A stretch of DNA of 64,000 bases from Pseudomonas cavernicola (GCF_003596405.1 NZ_QYUR01000008.1:248001-312000), one strand, 5' to 3'. Shown: positions 40,295 through 50,140, counted from the first letter of the stretch. The notes: generated by a model not told the origin, from the sequence alone. A program made the numbers and translations.

Positions 40295-40680
40295 AGCAAA
40301 GCCTTGTCGTTGCGTATGCTATGACCTTACCCGAGCTGTCGAAGCCACTCAACGAATGCATACTGCCATCAGTTGCTTCAGTACCTGTTCATGGTCGTCG
40401 CTAGCGCAGGTCAGGGCCGCACCCGTTCTCGAAAATGCTCCCGGCATTTTTCCTACCTCCCCCATCCATGGGGTCGCCTACGGGTAGCGGCATTCCCCAC
40501 ATCCATGTGGGTCACAAGGCATAACAACAACAGGCGAGGACGCGGAATTTACGAGCTGTAAATGAGCAGTACTCGTTTCACTCGCCCTCCGGGCCGTCCT
40601 GCGGACGTTCTCCCGCAAGCGGTCGTCCGAGCCTTTTTTCAACGCAGCATCACCAAGCGCAGTAGACATTGAACAGGTTC
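40295..40680. repeat. Repeat-like intergenic block without a gene
   Basis: About 386 bp without coding sequence. It contains CCCCACATCCATGTGGG and other short inverted repeats. A stretch AATTTACGAGCTGTAAATGA is followed by GCCTTTTTTCAACGCAGCATCACC, patterns I associate with dispersed intergenic repeats of the P. mendocina/stutzeri side of the genus. The 3' end touches the oprN stop. Copy number in the genome would settle its nature. Confidence 0.5.
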
Positions 40681-42075
40681 TCAGGCCTGTGGTTGCCAGC
40701 CGCCGCCCAGAGCCTTGTAAATGGCGACGATGCCACGGTAGACCTCGACTTCAGCTTGGGCCTGGGCGTCTTCGGCGGCCAGGCGTTCGCGTTCGGCGTC
40801 GAGCAGCACCAGGAAGTCCACCGTGCCTTCGCGGTAGCGGATCGATGCCTGGTCGGCCGCGGCGCGGCTGGCCTCGCTCTGGCGCAGCAGCGAGATCAGG
40901 CGTTCCTGACGTTTGCCATAGTCACTGAAAGCGTTTTCCGACTCTTCCAGGGCCAACAGTACTTGCTGTTCGTAACTGGCCAGGGCGCCATCGGCGTCTG
41001 CTTCGGCGCCACGCAGACGTGCCCGCACGCTGCCCAGGTCGAAGGCCGCCCAACTGATGGTCGGTGCCACACCCCAGGCGCGCGCCGCCGAGGAGCCCAA
41101 CTGCGAGCCGCGGCCAGCGGTAAAGCCGAGGAAGCCGGCAACGTTGATCCGTGGGAACAGATCTGCGGTGGCCACGCCGACATTCGCGGTTGCGGCTGCC
41201 AGTTGGCGCTCGGCGATGTGCACGTCAGGCCGACGGCGCAGCAGCTCAGCCGGGTCGCCAATCGGCAGGGCTTTGGCAATGGCCGGCAGCTCGCGCGGGC
41301 CGAGGTCGACCTGCAACTCTTCCGGACGCTGGCCGAGCAGGGTGGCGATGCGGTTTTTGGCTCGCACCTCCTGCGCCTGCAACTGCGGCACGCTGGCCTC
41401 GGTGGCCGCCAGGCGGGCATCGGCTCGTAGTACGTCGAGCTCGTTGCCAACACCGGCATCTCGCAGGCGTTCGGTAAGGTCGCGGGATTCCTGCTGGTTT
41501 TTCAGGTTGCTGCGGGCGATCCGCTCACGTAGCTGCGCGCCGCGCAGTTCGCCGTAGGCGTCCACCAGTTCGGCGATCAGACTGACCTGCAATTGATAGA
41601 GCTCGGCTTCGGCGACTTCCTGCTCGGCATCGCTGGCTTCCAGCTGACGCTGGATACGGCCGAACAGGTCGATTTCCCAGAGCATGTCCAGGCCGAGGTC
41701 GTAGCGATCGTTGCTTACCCGGCGCTCGGTAATGCCCGGTTGCTGGGCCTTGCCATGCTCGCTGCTGGCGCGGCTGGTGACCGTGGGGAAGCGATCATTG
41801 GCCACGTCGTCACGGATCGCCCGCGCTGCCTTCAGGCGGGCGAAGGCGACACGCAACTCACGGTTGTTGTGCAGTGACTGCGCCACCAACTGGTTCAGCG
41901 TAGGGTCTTCGAACTGCTGCCACCAGCTGACCTCGAATTTGCTGCGGTCGTAGTCGCCTTGTTCGGCGGCGCTGATTTTTGCCGGCTCGGTAGCCGGTGT
42001 CTTGTAGTCAGGGCCCACGGTGCAGGCGCTCAAAGCGAGGGCCAGGAGGGCAGGGGTGAAGGCTTTGAACGTCAT
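40681..42075 (-). CDS. oprN: Outer-membrane efflux channel OprN
   Basis: This is a TolC-family channel of the NodT subfamily, 464 residues. The lipoprotein signal is MTFKAFTPALLALALSACTV with lipidated cysteine near 18. Two internally repeated alpha-barrel hairpins follow, for instance LNQLVAQSLHNNRELRVAFA and the RRRPDVHIAERQL repeat start. It is the third gene of mexEF-oprN and overlaps mexF by 4 bp (ATGA). Confidence 0.92.
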   Translation of the reverse strand: MTFKAFTPALLALALSACTVGPDYKTPATEPAKISAAEQGDYDRSKFEVSWWQQFEDPTLNQLVAQSLHNNRELRVAFARLKAARAIRDDVANDRFPTVTSRASSEHGKAQQPGITERRVSNDRYDLGLDMLWEIDLFGRIQRQLEASDAEQEVAEAELYQLQVSLIAELVDAYGELRGAQLRERIARSNLKNQQESRDLTERLRDAGVGNELDVLRADARLAATEASVPQLQAQEVRAKNRIATLLGQRPEELQVDLGPRELPAIAKALPIGDPAELLRRRPDVHIAERQLAAATANVGVATADLFPRINVAGFLGFTAGRGSQLGSSAARAWGVAPTISWAAFDLGSVRARLRGAEADADGALASYEQQVLLALEESENAFSDYGKRQERLISLLRQSEASRAAADQASIRYREGTVDFLVLLDAERERLAAEDAQAQAEVEVYRGIVAIYKALGGGWQPQA

Positions 42076-45000
42076 GCTTTTGCCTCCAGCAGGGCAACTT
42101 TGCGGGCGTCTCTGCGCTCCACGAAAGCACGGATCAGGACATAGAACACCGGCGTCAGCAGCAGGCCGAAGAAGGTCACCCCGAGCATCCCGGAGAACAC
42201 CGCAACACCCATGGCATGGCGCATTTCGGCACCGGCACCGCTGGAGAACACCAGCGGCACCACGCCCATGATGAACGCGAAGGAGGTCATCAGGATCGGC
42301 CGCAGACGCAGGCGGCAGGCTTCCAGCACCGCAGCCAGAGGGCTGAGACCTTCCTCCTGCTTGTCCTTGGCGAACTCGACGATCAGGATCGCGTTCTTGC
42401 AGGCCAGCCCCACCAGTACGATCAAGCCGATCTGGGTGAAAATGTTGTTATCGCCACCGGAGACGATCACCCCGGTAATGGCCGACAGCAGCGTCATCGG
42501 CACGATCAGGATCACCGCCAGCGGCAGGCTCCAGCTCTCGTACTGCGCCGCCAGCACCAGGAAGGCCAGCAGTACGCAGAGCGGGAACACGAACAGTGCG
42601 GTATTGCCGGAAAGGATCTGCTGATAGGTCAACTCGGTCCATTCGAAGGTCATGCCGTTGGGCAGTTCTTCCTTGAGCAGTTTTTCGATGGCTTTTTCCG
42701 CTTGTCCCGAGCTATAGCCCGGAGCCGCACCGCCGTTGATTTCCGCAGTGATAAAGCCGTTATAGTGCATCACCCGGTCCGGGCCCGAGGTGTCGCTGAC
42801 CTTGACGAAAGTCGACAGCGGAACCATCTCGCCACGGTTGTTGCGAACCTTCAACTGACCGATCTGCTCGGGTTCGAGGCGGAACTGCTGCTCGGCCTGG
42901 ACATTGACCTGATAAGTGCGGCCAAAGCGGTTGAAGTCGTTGGCATACAGCGAGCCCAGGTAGATCTGCAGGGTATCGAAGATGTCAGTGATCGCCACGC
43001 CATGGGTCTTGGCTTTTTCCCGGTCGATGGCAGCATCGACTTGCGGCACGTTGACCTGATAGCTGGTGAACAACCCGGCCAGTTCCGGCACGCTCTGGCT
43101 TTTGGCGATGATGTTCTGGGTTTCCTTGTACAGCTCTTCATAACCCAGACCGCCACGGTCTTCGATCTGCAGGCGGAAGCCGCCGATGGTCCCCAGGCCT
43201 TGTACCGGTGGTGGCGGGAAGATCGCGATATAGGCGTCTTCGATACCGGCGAACTTGGCATTCAAGGCCGCCGCGATGGCGCCCGCGGACTCGCTTGGGT
43301 CGGTACGTTCATCGAACGGCTTCAATGGAGTGAAGACGATGCCGCTGTTGGGGCTGTTGGTGAAACCGTTGATCGACAGGCCAGGAAAGGCCACCGAGTT
43401 GGCGACGCCAGGCTGCTGCAGCGCTATCTCGGACATTTTCTTGATCACCGCCTCCGTGCGGTCAAGGCTCGCCGCATCCGGCAACTGGGCGAAGGCCACC
43501 AGGTATTGCTTGTCTTGCGGCGGTACGAAACCGGTTGGTGTAGTGGCGAAGCCGAAATAGGTCAACACCATCAAGCCGGCGTACAGCAGAAGGGCAATGC
43601 CGCTGCTACGGATGACGCGGCTAACAGTGCCGACATAACCCTTGCTGGCGCGGTCGAAGAAGCGGTTGAAGGGGCGGAACAGCCAGCCACCGAACAGCGT
43701 GTCGAGGAATTTCGAGAAGCGATCCTTGGGCGCATCGTGGCTTTTGAGCAACACGGCAGCTAAGGCCGGCGACAGGGTCAGGGAGTTGAAGGCCGAGATC
43801 ACCGTGGAAATCGCGATGGTCAGGGCGAATTGTTTGTAGAACTGCCCGGTCAACCCGGAAATGAACGCTGCCGGGATGAATACCGCACAGAGCACCAGCG
43901 CCGTGGCGATGATCGGCCCGGTCACTTCGCGCATGGCGCGTTTGGTGGCCTCGACCGGGGTCAGGCCCAGGCCGATATTACGCTCGACGTTCTCCACCAC
44001 CACGATGGCGTCGTCCACCACGATACCGATGGCCAGCACCAGGCCGAACAGCGACAGCGCATTGAGTGAGAAGCCGAACAGGTGCATCACCGCGAAGGTG
44101 CCGATCAGCGAGACCGGTACGGCCACCAGCGGAATGATCGAGGCGCGCCAGGTCTGCAGGAACAGAATGACCACCAGGACTACCAGCAGCAGGGCTTCGA
44201 ACAGGGTGTGAACCACGGCTTCGATGGAGCCGCGAACGAAAATGGTCGGGTCATAAACGATCTCGAAGTCCATACCCTGGGGGAAGCTCTTCTTGAGCTC
44301 GGCCATCTTGTCGCGCACTTCATTGGAGATTTCGATGGCGTTCGAGCCAGGGCGCTGGAAGATCGGAATCGCTACCGCCGGCTGGTTGTTGAGCAACGAA
44401 CGCAAGGCGTATTGGCTGGAGCCCAGTTCAACCCGTGCGATGTCCTTCAAGCGCGTGATCTCGCCATTTTCGCCGGAGCGGATGATGACGTTTTCAAACT
44501 CTTCTTCGCTGACCAGGCGGCCCTGGGTATTGACCGACAGCTGGAAGCTGGTGGCACTCGGCGAGGGTGGTGCGCCGAGGGCGCCGGCGGCGACTTGACG
44601 GTTCTGCTCGCGGATGGCGTTGACCACGTCCGTGGCGGTGAGATTGCGTGAGGCGGTCTTGTTCGGATCGAGCCAGACCCGCAGTGAGTAGTCGCCCATA
44701 CCGAACAGTTGCACATCACCGACTCCGCCCAGCCGCGCCAGCTCGTCCTTGATATTGAGCAAGGCGTAGTTGGACAGGTAGAGCATGTCGTAGCGCTGGT
44801 CCGGCGAGGTCAAGTGCACAACCATGGTCAGGTCGGGCGAAGCCTTGTCCACGGTGATCCCGATCCGGGTGACTTCTTCCGGCAGCTTGGGCTGCGTCCT
44901 GGTGACCCGGTTCTGCACCTGCACCTGGGCGTTGTCCAGATCGGTGCCGAGGGCAAAGGTGATGGTCAGGGTAATCTTGCCGTCAGCGGTGGATTGCGAG

Positions 45001-45242
45001 GACATGTAGAGCATGTTCTCGACACCGGTGATCGCCTGCTCCAGGGGCGCGGCAACGGTCTCGCCGATGACCTTGGGGTTGGCACCCGGGAAGTTGGCGC
45101 GCACTACGACTGTAGGCGGCACGACTTCCGGGTATTCGCTGATCGGCAGCTGGAACAGCGAGATTGCGCCGCCGATCAGGATCAGGAGCGATAGCACGGC
45201 GGCGAAGATCGGCCGCTGGATGAAGAATTGCGAGAAATTCAT
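42072..45242 (-). CDS. mexF: RND multidrug efflux pump MexF
   Basis: MexF is the inner-membrane proton/drug antiporter of MexEF-OprN, which exports chloramphenicol, fluoroquinolones and quinolone-signal precursors in P. aeruginosa. The 1056-residue protein starts MNFSQFFIQRPIFAAVLSLL. The proton-relay pair lies in LAIGIVVDDAIVVVENVERN and the relay lysine region is VLVGLACKNAILIVEFAKD. It is 12 bp downstream of mexE and overlaps oprN. Assignment as MexF rather than another HAE-1 pump rests on the adjoining mexT and mexS. Confidence 0.93.
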   Translation of the reverse strand: MNFSQFFIQRPIFAAVLSLLILIGGAISLFQLPISEYPEVVPPTVVVRANFPGANPKVIGETVAAPLEQAITGVENMLYMSSQSTADGKITLTITFALGTDLDNAQVQVQNRVTRTQPKLPEEVTRIGITVDKASPDLTMVVHLTSPDQRYDMLYLSNYALLNIKDELARLGGVGDVQLFGMGDYSLRVWLDPNKTASRNLTATDVVNAIREQNRQVAAGALGAPPSPSATSFQLSVNTQGRLVSEEEFENVIIRSGENGEITRLKDIARVELGSSQYALRSLLNNQPAVAIPIFQRPGSNAIEISNEVRDKMAELKKSFPQGMDFEIVYDPTIFVRGSIEAVVHTLFEALLLVVLVVILFLQTWRASIIPLVAVPVSLIGTFAVMHLFGFSLNALSLFGLVLAIGIVVDDAIVVVENVERNIGLGLTPVEATKRAMREVTGPIIATALVLCAVFIPAAFISGLTGQFYKQFALTIAISTVISAFNSLTLSPALAAVLLKSHDAPKDRFSKFLDTLFGGWLFRPFNRFFDRASKGYVGTVSRVIRSSGIALLLYAGLMVLTYFGFATTPTGFVPPQDKQYLVAFAQLPDAASLDRTEAVIKKMSEIALQQPGVANSVAFPGLSINGFTNSPNSGIVFTPLKPFDERTDPSESAGAIAAALNAKFAGIEDAYIAIFPPPPVQGLGTIGGFRLQIEDRGGLGYEELYKETQNIIAKSQSVPELAGLFTSYQVNVPQVDAAIDREKAKTHGVAITDIFDTLQIYLGSLYANDFNRFGRTYQVNVQAEQQFRLEPEQIGQLKVRNNRGEMVPLSTFVKVSDTSGPDRVMHYNGFITAEINGGAAPGYSSGQAEKAIEKLLKEELPNGMTFEWTELTYQQILSGNTALFVFPLCVLLAFLVLAAQYESWSLPLAVILIVPMTLLSAITGVIVSGGDNNIFTQIGLIVLVGLACKNAILIVEFAKDKQEEGLSPLAAVLEACRLRLRPILMTSFAFIMGVVPLVFSSGAGAEMRHAMGVAVFSGMLGVTFFGLLLTPVFYVLIRAFVERRDARKVALLEAKA

Positions 45243-45254
45243 CGGTGTCGTCTC

Positions 45255-46487
45255 TTAGCTGCGTGGAGCAGAGGAGAGGGCGTCGGACTTCTGCACAACC
45301 CGTGGCGGGTTGGCGGCTTCCACGGCCTTGCGTTGTTGGGCCAGGGCGGCCACGGTCGCTTCGTTGGCCATTGGAATGTCCTGTGGCTCCACGGCCATGC
45401 CTGGACGGGTCCGCTGCAGGCCTTTGACCACGATGCGTTCATCCTTGGCCAGGCCACTGCGAACGATGCGCAGGCCTTCGAGCTTGGGCCCCAGTTCGAC
45501 ATTGCGATAACTGACGGTGTTGTCCGCACCCAGGACCAGCACGAACTTCTTGCCCAGGTCGGTGCCCACGGCTTCATCGTTGATCAGCACGGCGGCATAG
45601 GTCGCGCTGCCGACCAGCTTCAGGCGGGCGTAGAGCCCCGGGGTGAAGCGGCCATCGCTGTTGTCGAAGACGGCGCGAGCGCGGATGGTGCCGGTTTTCG
45701 GGTTGACCTGATTGTCGACGAAGTCCATCTGCCCGAGGTGCGGGTGGCCGTCTTCATCGCTCAGGCCAAGGTAGACCGGGCTGGTCTGGCCGCGCTGGCC
45801 CTGGCGGGCGAGGTCGTTGTACTTGAGGAAGACCCGCTCATCGGCATCGAAGTAGGCATAGACCTTATCGGTCGAGACCAGGCTGGTGAGCAGGGTCTGC
45901 CCGGCGTTGACCAGGTTGCCGACGGTGATTTCGGCGCGGCTCACGCGCCCATCGATAGGCGCGATGATCCGGGTGAAGCTGAGATTCAGCCGGGCGTTTT
46001 CCAGCTTCGCCTGAATCGCGGCGACGCCGGCGCGAGCCTCGAGGGCGGCACTGGCACGGGCATCGGCCAGTTCGGCGGAGATCGCGTTGCTGGCGCGTAG
46101 TCGTTCGCCGCGGCGGGCTTCGTTCTCGGTGCGCCCAAGGTTAGCCCGTACTTGTTGCAGCTGAGCCTCGAGGCCGCGTACTTCAGCTTCGAAAGGGCGC
46201 GGATCGATCTGGAACAGCAGGTCGCCTTTCTTCACCAGCGAACCTTCGCTGAAGGCCACCTTGTCGATATAGCCGGACACGCGTGGGCGGATGTCCACAG
46301 CTTCCGGCGCTTCGAGGCGGCCGGTGAGCTCGTCCCACTCATTGATCGGTTGTTGCAGGACCTGGGCCACGCTGACTTTGGCGGCGGGGAGCGCACTGGT
46401 CGCTTCTGGGGCTTTGCCGCACGCGCTGATGGCTACGAGGGCAAGTGCCGCCAGGGGCACGCGCAAGGCCTTGAATGACTGTCCCAT
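45255..46487 (-). CDS. mexE: RND periplasmic adaptor MexE
   Basis: The adaptor links MexF and OprN. From ATG 46487 (GGAG 6 bp upstream) it has 410 residues, with a lipoprotein signal ending AISAC-GKAPE. The lipoyl block is SGYIDKVAFSEGSLVKKGDL, followed by a coiled hairpin and beta-barrel. The alternative TTG 46502 only adds five residues. MexT normally activates this operon; the 121-bp gap to mexT contains two ATCAT-type sequences, but I cannot define a full MexT site there. Confidence 0.93.
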   Translation of the reverse strand: MGQSFKALRVPLAALALVAISACGKAPEATSALPAAKVSVAQVLQQPINEWDELTGRLEAPEAVDIRPRVSGYIDKVAFSEGSLVKKGDLLFQIDPRPFEAEVRGLEAQLQQVRANLGRTENEARRGERLRASNAISAELADARASAALEARAGVAAIQAKLENARLNLSFTRIIAPIDGRVSRAEITVGNLVNAGQTLLTSLVSTDKVYAYFDADERVFLKYNDLARQGQRGQTSPVYLGLSDEDGHPHLGQMDFVDNQVNPKTGTIRARAVFDNSDGRFTPGLYARLKLVGSATYAAVLINDEAVGTDLGKKFVLVLGADNTVSYRNVELGPKLEGLRIVRSGLAKDERIVVKGLQRTRPGMAVEPQDIPMANEATVAALAQQRKAVEAANPPRVVQKSDALSSAPRS

Positions 46488-46608
46488 GTTTGTCTCCGCC
46501 AATCGGTTTTTTGGATGGGCGGAGTGTGCTGTGGGGCAGGCGGGACGACGAATCGAACGAGGCGAAGATGATTATTAGCGGGAATGATGATTAAGTGCGC
46601 GGACGGCT

Positions 46609-47526
46609 CTAGAGCAGGCTATCCGGATCGCCAATGAACATCTGGATGCGTGAGCGCAGCCAGCGTTCGGCCGGATCGTTGTCCTGCGCGCCGCGCCAGG
46701 CCATGGATAACTCGAAAGTGGGGATTTCCATGGGTAAGTCTTCGGCGCGCACCCCGCCGGCGGCGGTCAGGGCCGCGGCGGTGTAATCCGGAACTATGGA
46801 CACCAGATCGGTGCCGGCGAGCAGAGTCCCTAGGCCATTGAATTGCGGCACGGCCAGCACCACCTTGCGCTTGCGGCCGATCTTCGCCAGTTCATCATCG
46901 ATAAAACCATTCAGGTCGCCGGCGAAGGACACCAGGGCATGCGGACGGGCGCAATAGTCGTCGAGGCTGAGCCTCCCGGGCGCGGAGTCGGCGCGCAGCA
47001 GCTTGGGCTTGCTGCGACGCAAGGTCTTGCGTTTGGCATTGGCCGGGAGTTCGTCGGTGTAGCTGACGCCCACGGAAATCTCCCCGGAGGCCAGCAAGTT
47101 CGGCATCAACAGGTAGTTGGCGCGGCGTACCACCAACACCACGCCGGGGGCCTCGGCGCGTACACGGCGGAGCAGCGGTGGCAGCAGGCCGAACTCGACA
47201 TCGTCAGACAGACCAATGCGAAACACCGCGGTGCTGGTGGCCGGGTCGAACTCCGAGGCGCGGCTGACGGCAGTGGAGATCGAGTCCAGCGCTGGTGAGA
47301 GGAGGCCGAAGATTTCCTGCGCGCGGGCGGTCGGCTCCATGCTCCGGCCGGTGCGAACGAACAGCGGGTCGTCGAACAGGCTGCGCAAACGCGCCAGGGC
47401 GGCACTGATCGCCGGCTGGCCGAGGAACAGTTTTTCCGCCGCACGCGTCACACTACGCTCGTGCATGAGTGTCTCGAAGACGATCAGCAGATTCAGGTCA
47501 ACGCGACGCAAGTCATTACGATTCAT
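46609..47526 (-). CDS. mexT: LysR-type activator MexT
   Basis: The 305-residue protein has an N-terminal winged helix with the MexT start MNRNDLRRVDLNLLIVFETL and DNA helix SVTRAAEKLFLGQPAISAAL. A substrate domain follows, with IGLSDDVEFGLLPPLLRR. As I remember the P. aeruginosa protein, identity is high throughout. MexT activates mexEF-oprN and mexS under redox or nitrosative/disulfide stress. The coding sequence is intact, without the 8-bp frameshifting repeat known from some PAO1 lines. It precedes mexE on the same strand and diverges from mexS. Confidence 0.94.
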   Translation of the reverse strand: MNRNDLRRVDLNLLIVFETLMHERSVTRAAEKLFLGQPAISAALARLRSLFDDPLFVRTGRSMEPTARAQEIFGLLSPALDSISTAVSRASEFDPATSTAVFRIGLSDDVEFGLLPPLLRRVRAEAPGVVLVVRRANYLLMPNLLASGEISVGVSYTDELPANAKRKTLRRSKPKLLRADSAPGRLSLDDYCARPHALVSFAGDLNGFIDDELAKIGRKRKVVLAVPQFNGLGTLLAGTDLVSIVPDYTAAALTAAGGVRAEDLPMEIPTFELSMAWRGAQDNDPAERWLRSRIQMFIGDPDSLL

Positions 47527-47592
47527 TCGGCGGCTCTCGAAATCCCTCGTGCATGAGGCTGAAGGGCTACGCCCCTGGCGTCAAGACACCGC

Positions 47593-47623
47593 ATCATTGG
47601 TATTTATGTCGACTATCACTGAT
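47593..47623. promoter_or_regulatory. Candidate MexT-binding site between mexT and mexS
   Basis: The 31-bp interval starts ATCATTGGTATTTAT, has GTCGAC at its centre (47609-47614) and ends CACTGAT, so the outer ATCA/TGAT are mirrored. Read on the minus strand it gives ATCA - GTCGAC - ACCAAT, close to the published MexT/nod-box-like consensus ATCA-N5-GTCGAT-N4-ACYAT. It lies 70 bp before mexS. Confidence 0.6.
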
Positions 47624-47692
47624 AGCGGGTGGTTTTGCTGGCAAAGCCCCGATAAAGTCCATGGCCATAGGGATCCATATGCGAGGTGAGAG

Positions 47693-48712
47693 ATGTCCCG
47701 CGTGATTCGTTTCCATCAGTTCGGCCCGGCTGAAGTGCTCAAGCTGGAAGAAAAACCAACCGCCCAACCCGCGGCGGGTGAGGTGTTGCTGCGTGTCGAG
47801 GCTATCAGCGTCAGCTGGTACGACGTGCTGTGGCGGCAGAATCTGGCTCCGTCGCAGGCGCATTTGCCGGCTGGGCTGGGGCATGAATTGGCCGGCGTGG
47901 TGCTGGCGGTGGGCGAGGGTGTGGAAGACCTGGCCGTGGGTGACAAAGTGGCCAGCTTCCCGGCGCACAGCCCCAATCAGTATCCGGGCTATGGCGATGA
48001 GGTGGTGTTGCCGCGCAGCTCATTGACCCGCTATCCGGAATTGTTGACTCCGATTGAAGCCAGCGGGCATTACACGCCGCTGCTGATTGCCTATTTCGCT
48101 TATGTCGATCTGGCCCGCATTCAATCAGGGCAAACCGTGCTGGTGACGGATGCTGCGCACTGTTCGGGACCGGCCTTTCTACAGTTGGGCAAGGCGCTGG
48201 GCGCGCGGATCATCGCGGCGACCAAAGATGCAGGTGATCGTGAACAATTACTGGCCCTCGGCGCCGAGAAAGTCATAGTCACCGAAGAGCAAGACCTGGT
48301 GACGGAAGTCAGCAAGTACACCGATGGGCGTGGCGTTGACGTGGTTCTGGACGGCCTGGGTGGCCCGCAGATGTGCCTGCTCGGCGATGTGCTGGCGCCG
48401 CGTGGGCGGCTGGTGTTGTACGGTCTGCAGGGTGGTAACCAAACGCCATTCCCGGCCTGTGCGGCGTTCCAAAAGAACATCCAGTTCTTCGTCCACTGCC
48501 TGGGTAATTTCACCGGTAAGCCGGAGCTGGGCATTCCCCAGGATCAGGTGGCACTGGAGCGAGCCCTGAGTGCATTGAACCAACTGACCCGTGATCGCGT
48601 GTTACTGCCACGGATTGAGCGGGTGTTCCCCTTCACGGAGTTCGTCGAAGCCCACCACTACATGGAAGGCTGCCCGAAGCGTGGACGGGTGGTGTTACAA
48701 GTCGCTGAATAA
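47693..48712 (+). CDS. mexS: Quinone oxidoreductase-like protein MexS
   Basis: The 339-residue zinc-independent MDR-family reductase has the NADPH-binding GQTVLVTDAAHCSGPAFLQ segment and DVVLDGLGGPQMCLL. In P. aeruginosa loss of MexS raises MexEF-OprN through MexT, so it probably detoxifies an inducing electrophile. ATG 47693 has GAGGTGAGAG upstream. The divergent mexS/mexT layout is the same as in P. aeruginosa. Confidence 0.93.
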   Translation: MSRVIRFHQFGPAEVLKLEEKPTAQPAAGEVLLRVEAISVSWYDVLWRQNLAPSQAHLPAGLGHELAGVVLAVGEGVEDLAVGDKVASFPAHSPNQYPGYGDEVVLPRSSLTRYPELLTPIEASGHYTPLLIAYFAYVDLARIQSGQTVLVTDAAHCSGPAFLQLGKALGARIIAATKDAGDREQLLALGAEKVIVTEEQDLVTEVSKYTDGRGVDVVLDGLGGPQMCLLGDVLAPRGRLVLYGLQGGNQTPFPACAAFQKNIQFFVHCLGNFTGKPELGIPQDQVALERALSALNQLTRDRVLLPRIERVFPFTEFVEAHHYMEGCPKRGRVVLQVAE

Positions 48713-48856
48713 ACCCCAGCGGTTGGCGGGGTAAGGCTGTAGAAGACGCCAGCGCCCATCCATTTGGCAGGGCGCTTTGCGGCATTCAAGCGTTGGACGG
48801 ACATTGCCCCCACGCGAAGTGCGCGAGTGGCTACGTTCTGCTTCGCTCGCTGTTGT

Positions 48857-49882
48857 CTAGCGGCCTCTGAGCAAATCGGCCGCTTGGTCAAGCAGTGCCA
48901 GTGGATTGGCAGCTTTATGAATATCGACGGACAGCAATTGCCGGTAACGTCGCGCTCCCGGAAAACCCTGACCCAAACCCAACACATGCCGGGTGATATG
49001 GTGCATGGCGCCACCCTCGGCCAGATGCTGTTCGATATACGGGCGCAGCAGCTCTAGCGCGCCAGCCCGGCTGACGACCGGGGCCGTACTGCCGAACAGT
49101 CGCTGATCGACGTCGGCCAGCAGGTAGGGGTTGTGATAAGCCTCGCGGCCGAGCATCACCCCATCGAACGTCCGCAGATGCTCCTGGCATTCCTCCAGGC
49201 TTTTGATGCCGCCGTTGAGGATGATCTCCAGATCCGAGAAGTCCTGCTTGAGCTGCGCCGCCACCTCATAGCGCAGCGGCGGAACCTCGCGGTTTTCCTT
49301 CGGTGACAGGCCCGCGAGGATGGCAATTCGGGCATGCACGGTAAAACTCCGGCAGCCCGCCTCACGCACCTGACCGACGAAGTCACAGAGTTCGGCGTAG
49401 CTATCACGGCCGTCGATGCCAATCCGGTGCTTGACCGTTACAGGGATCGAGACCGCATCGCGCATGGCTTTCACGCAATCAGCTACCAACGCGGGATGGG
49501 CCATCAAGCAAGCGCCGATCATATTGTTTTGCACTCGGTCGCTCGGGCAACCGACGTTCAAATTGACTTCGTCATAGCCCGCTTCCTCAGCCATCCGCGC
49601 ACACGCCGCCAACTCGGCTGGCACACTGCCGCCTAGCTGCAGGGCTAACGGATACTCGGCCTCGGTATGGCGCAGGAAACGCTCGTGGTCACCGCGCAGC
49701 AAGGCGCCCGTCGTGACCATCTCGGTGTACAGCAGAGCCTGCTGCGATAGCAGGCGAAGGAAGAACCGGCAATGCCGATCGGTCCAGTCCATCATCGGCG
49801 CAACAGAAAACCTCCTACTTGGCTCTAGCCTTGATGCGACGGGCTTATTGGCTTGATTTGTGAGGTTTTCTGCTTTGCTCAT
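48857..49882 (-). CDS. dusA: tRNA-dihydrouridine(20/20a) synthase DusA
   Basis: DusA reduces U20/U20a in tRNA D-loops using FMN and NADPH. The 341-residue protein has SVAPMMDWTDRHCRFF, LQLGGSVPAELAACA and the catalytic C112 in NLNVGCPSDRVQNN. The 5' end of dusA is an established integration site for phages and genomic islands with dusA-specific integrases. An integrase start lies 81 bp upstream in the divergent direction. The gene itself is intact, as expected when the inserting element restores the reading frame. Confidence 0.96.
   Translation of the reverse strand: MSKAENLTNQANKPVASRLEPSRRFSVAPMMDWTDRHCRFFLRLLSQQALLYTEMVTTGALLRGDHERFLRHTEAEYPLALQLGGSVPAELAACARMAEEAGYDEVNLNVGCPSDRVQNNMIGACLMAHPALVADCVKAMRDAVSIPVTVKHRIGIDGRDSYAELCDFVGQVREAGCRSFTVHARIAILAGLSPKENREVPPLRYEVAAQLKQDFSDLEIILNGGIKSLEECQEHLRTFDGVMLGREAYHNPYLLADVDQRLFGSTAPVVSRAGALELLRPYIEQHLAEGGAMHHITRHVLGLGQGFPGARRYRQLLSVDIHKAANPLALLDQAADLLRGR
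49783..49800. other. Candidate dusA-proximal attachment core
   Basis: TCCAGTCCATCATCGGCG within dusA (the PMMDW codons, complementary strand) is the conserved region used as attB by dusA-targeting elements. A related TCCAGTCCATCGTAGGC occurs in the same orientation at 55741. Confidence 0.35.
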
Positions 49883-49963
49883 TTGCTACTGTTTCCGCTT
49901 ATTTTTGCTTGTTTCTGATAGTGCGTTGCTACAAGCAAACTGAATCAGTCGTGTAGCAAAATC

Positions 49964-50140
49964 ATGGGCTCTATTACTATCCGCAAGCGCAAGGACGGGT
50001 CTGCGCGGTATACCGCGCAAATCAGGATCATGCAGCAGGGCGTAACAGTCTATCAGGAAAGCCAGACGTTCGACCGCAAGGCCACGGCGCAGGCCTGGAT
50101 CAAGCGGCGATCGACGGAATTGGCTGAGCCAGGCGCCATT
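49964..50140 (+). pseudogene. dusA-type tyrosine integrase, truncated after the N-terminus
   Basis: The first ~59 codons, from MGSITIRKRKDGSARYTAQI to ELAEPGAI, match the arm-binding N-terminal domain of integrases that target dusA. The frame then runs into IS110-family sequence and stops at 50156-50158. The core-binding and catalytic (R-H-R-Y) domains are absent, so it cannot recombine. It reads away from dusA, the normal orientation. Confidence 0.85.

Noticed and set aside
42216..43763. A 515-codon plus-strand frame
   Set aside because: Antisense of mexF with low-complexity composition; the mexF frame carries all family motifs.
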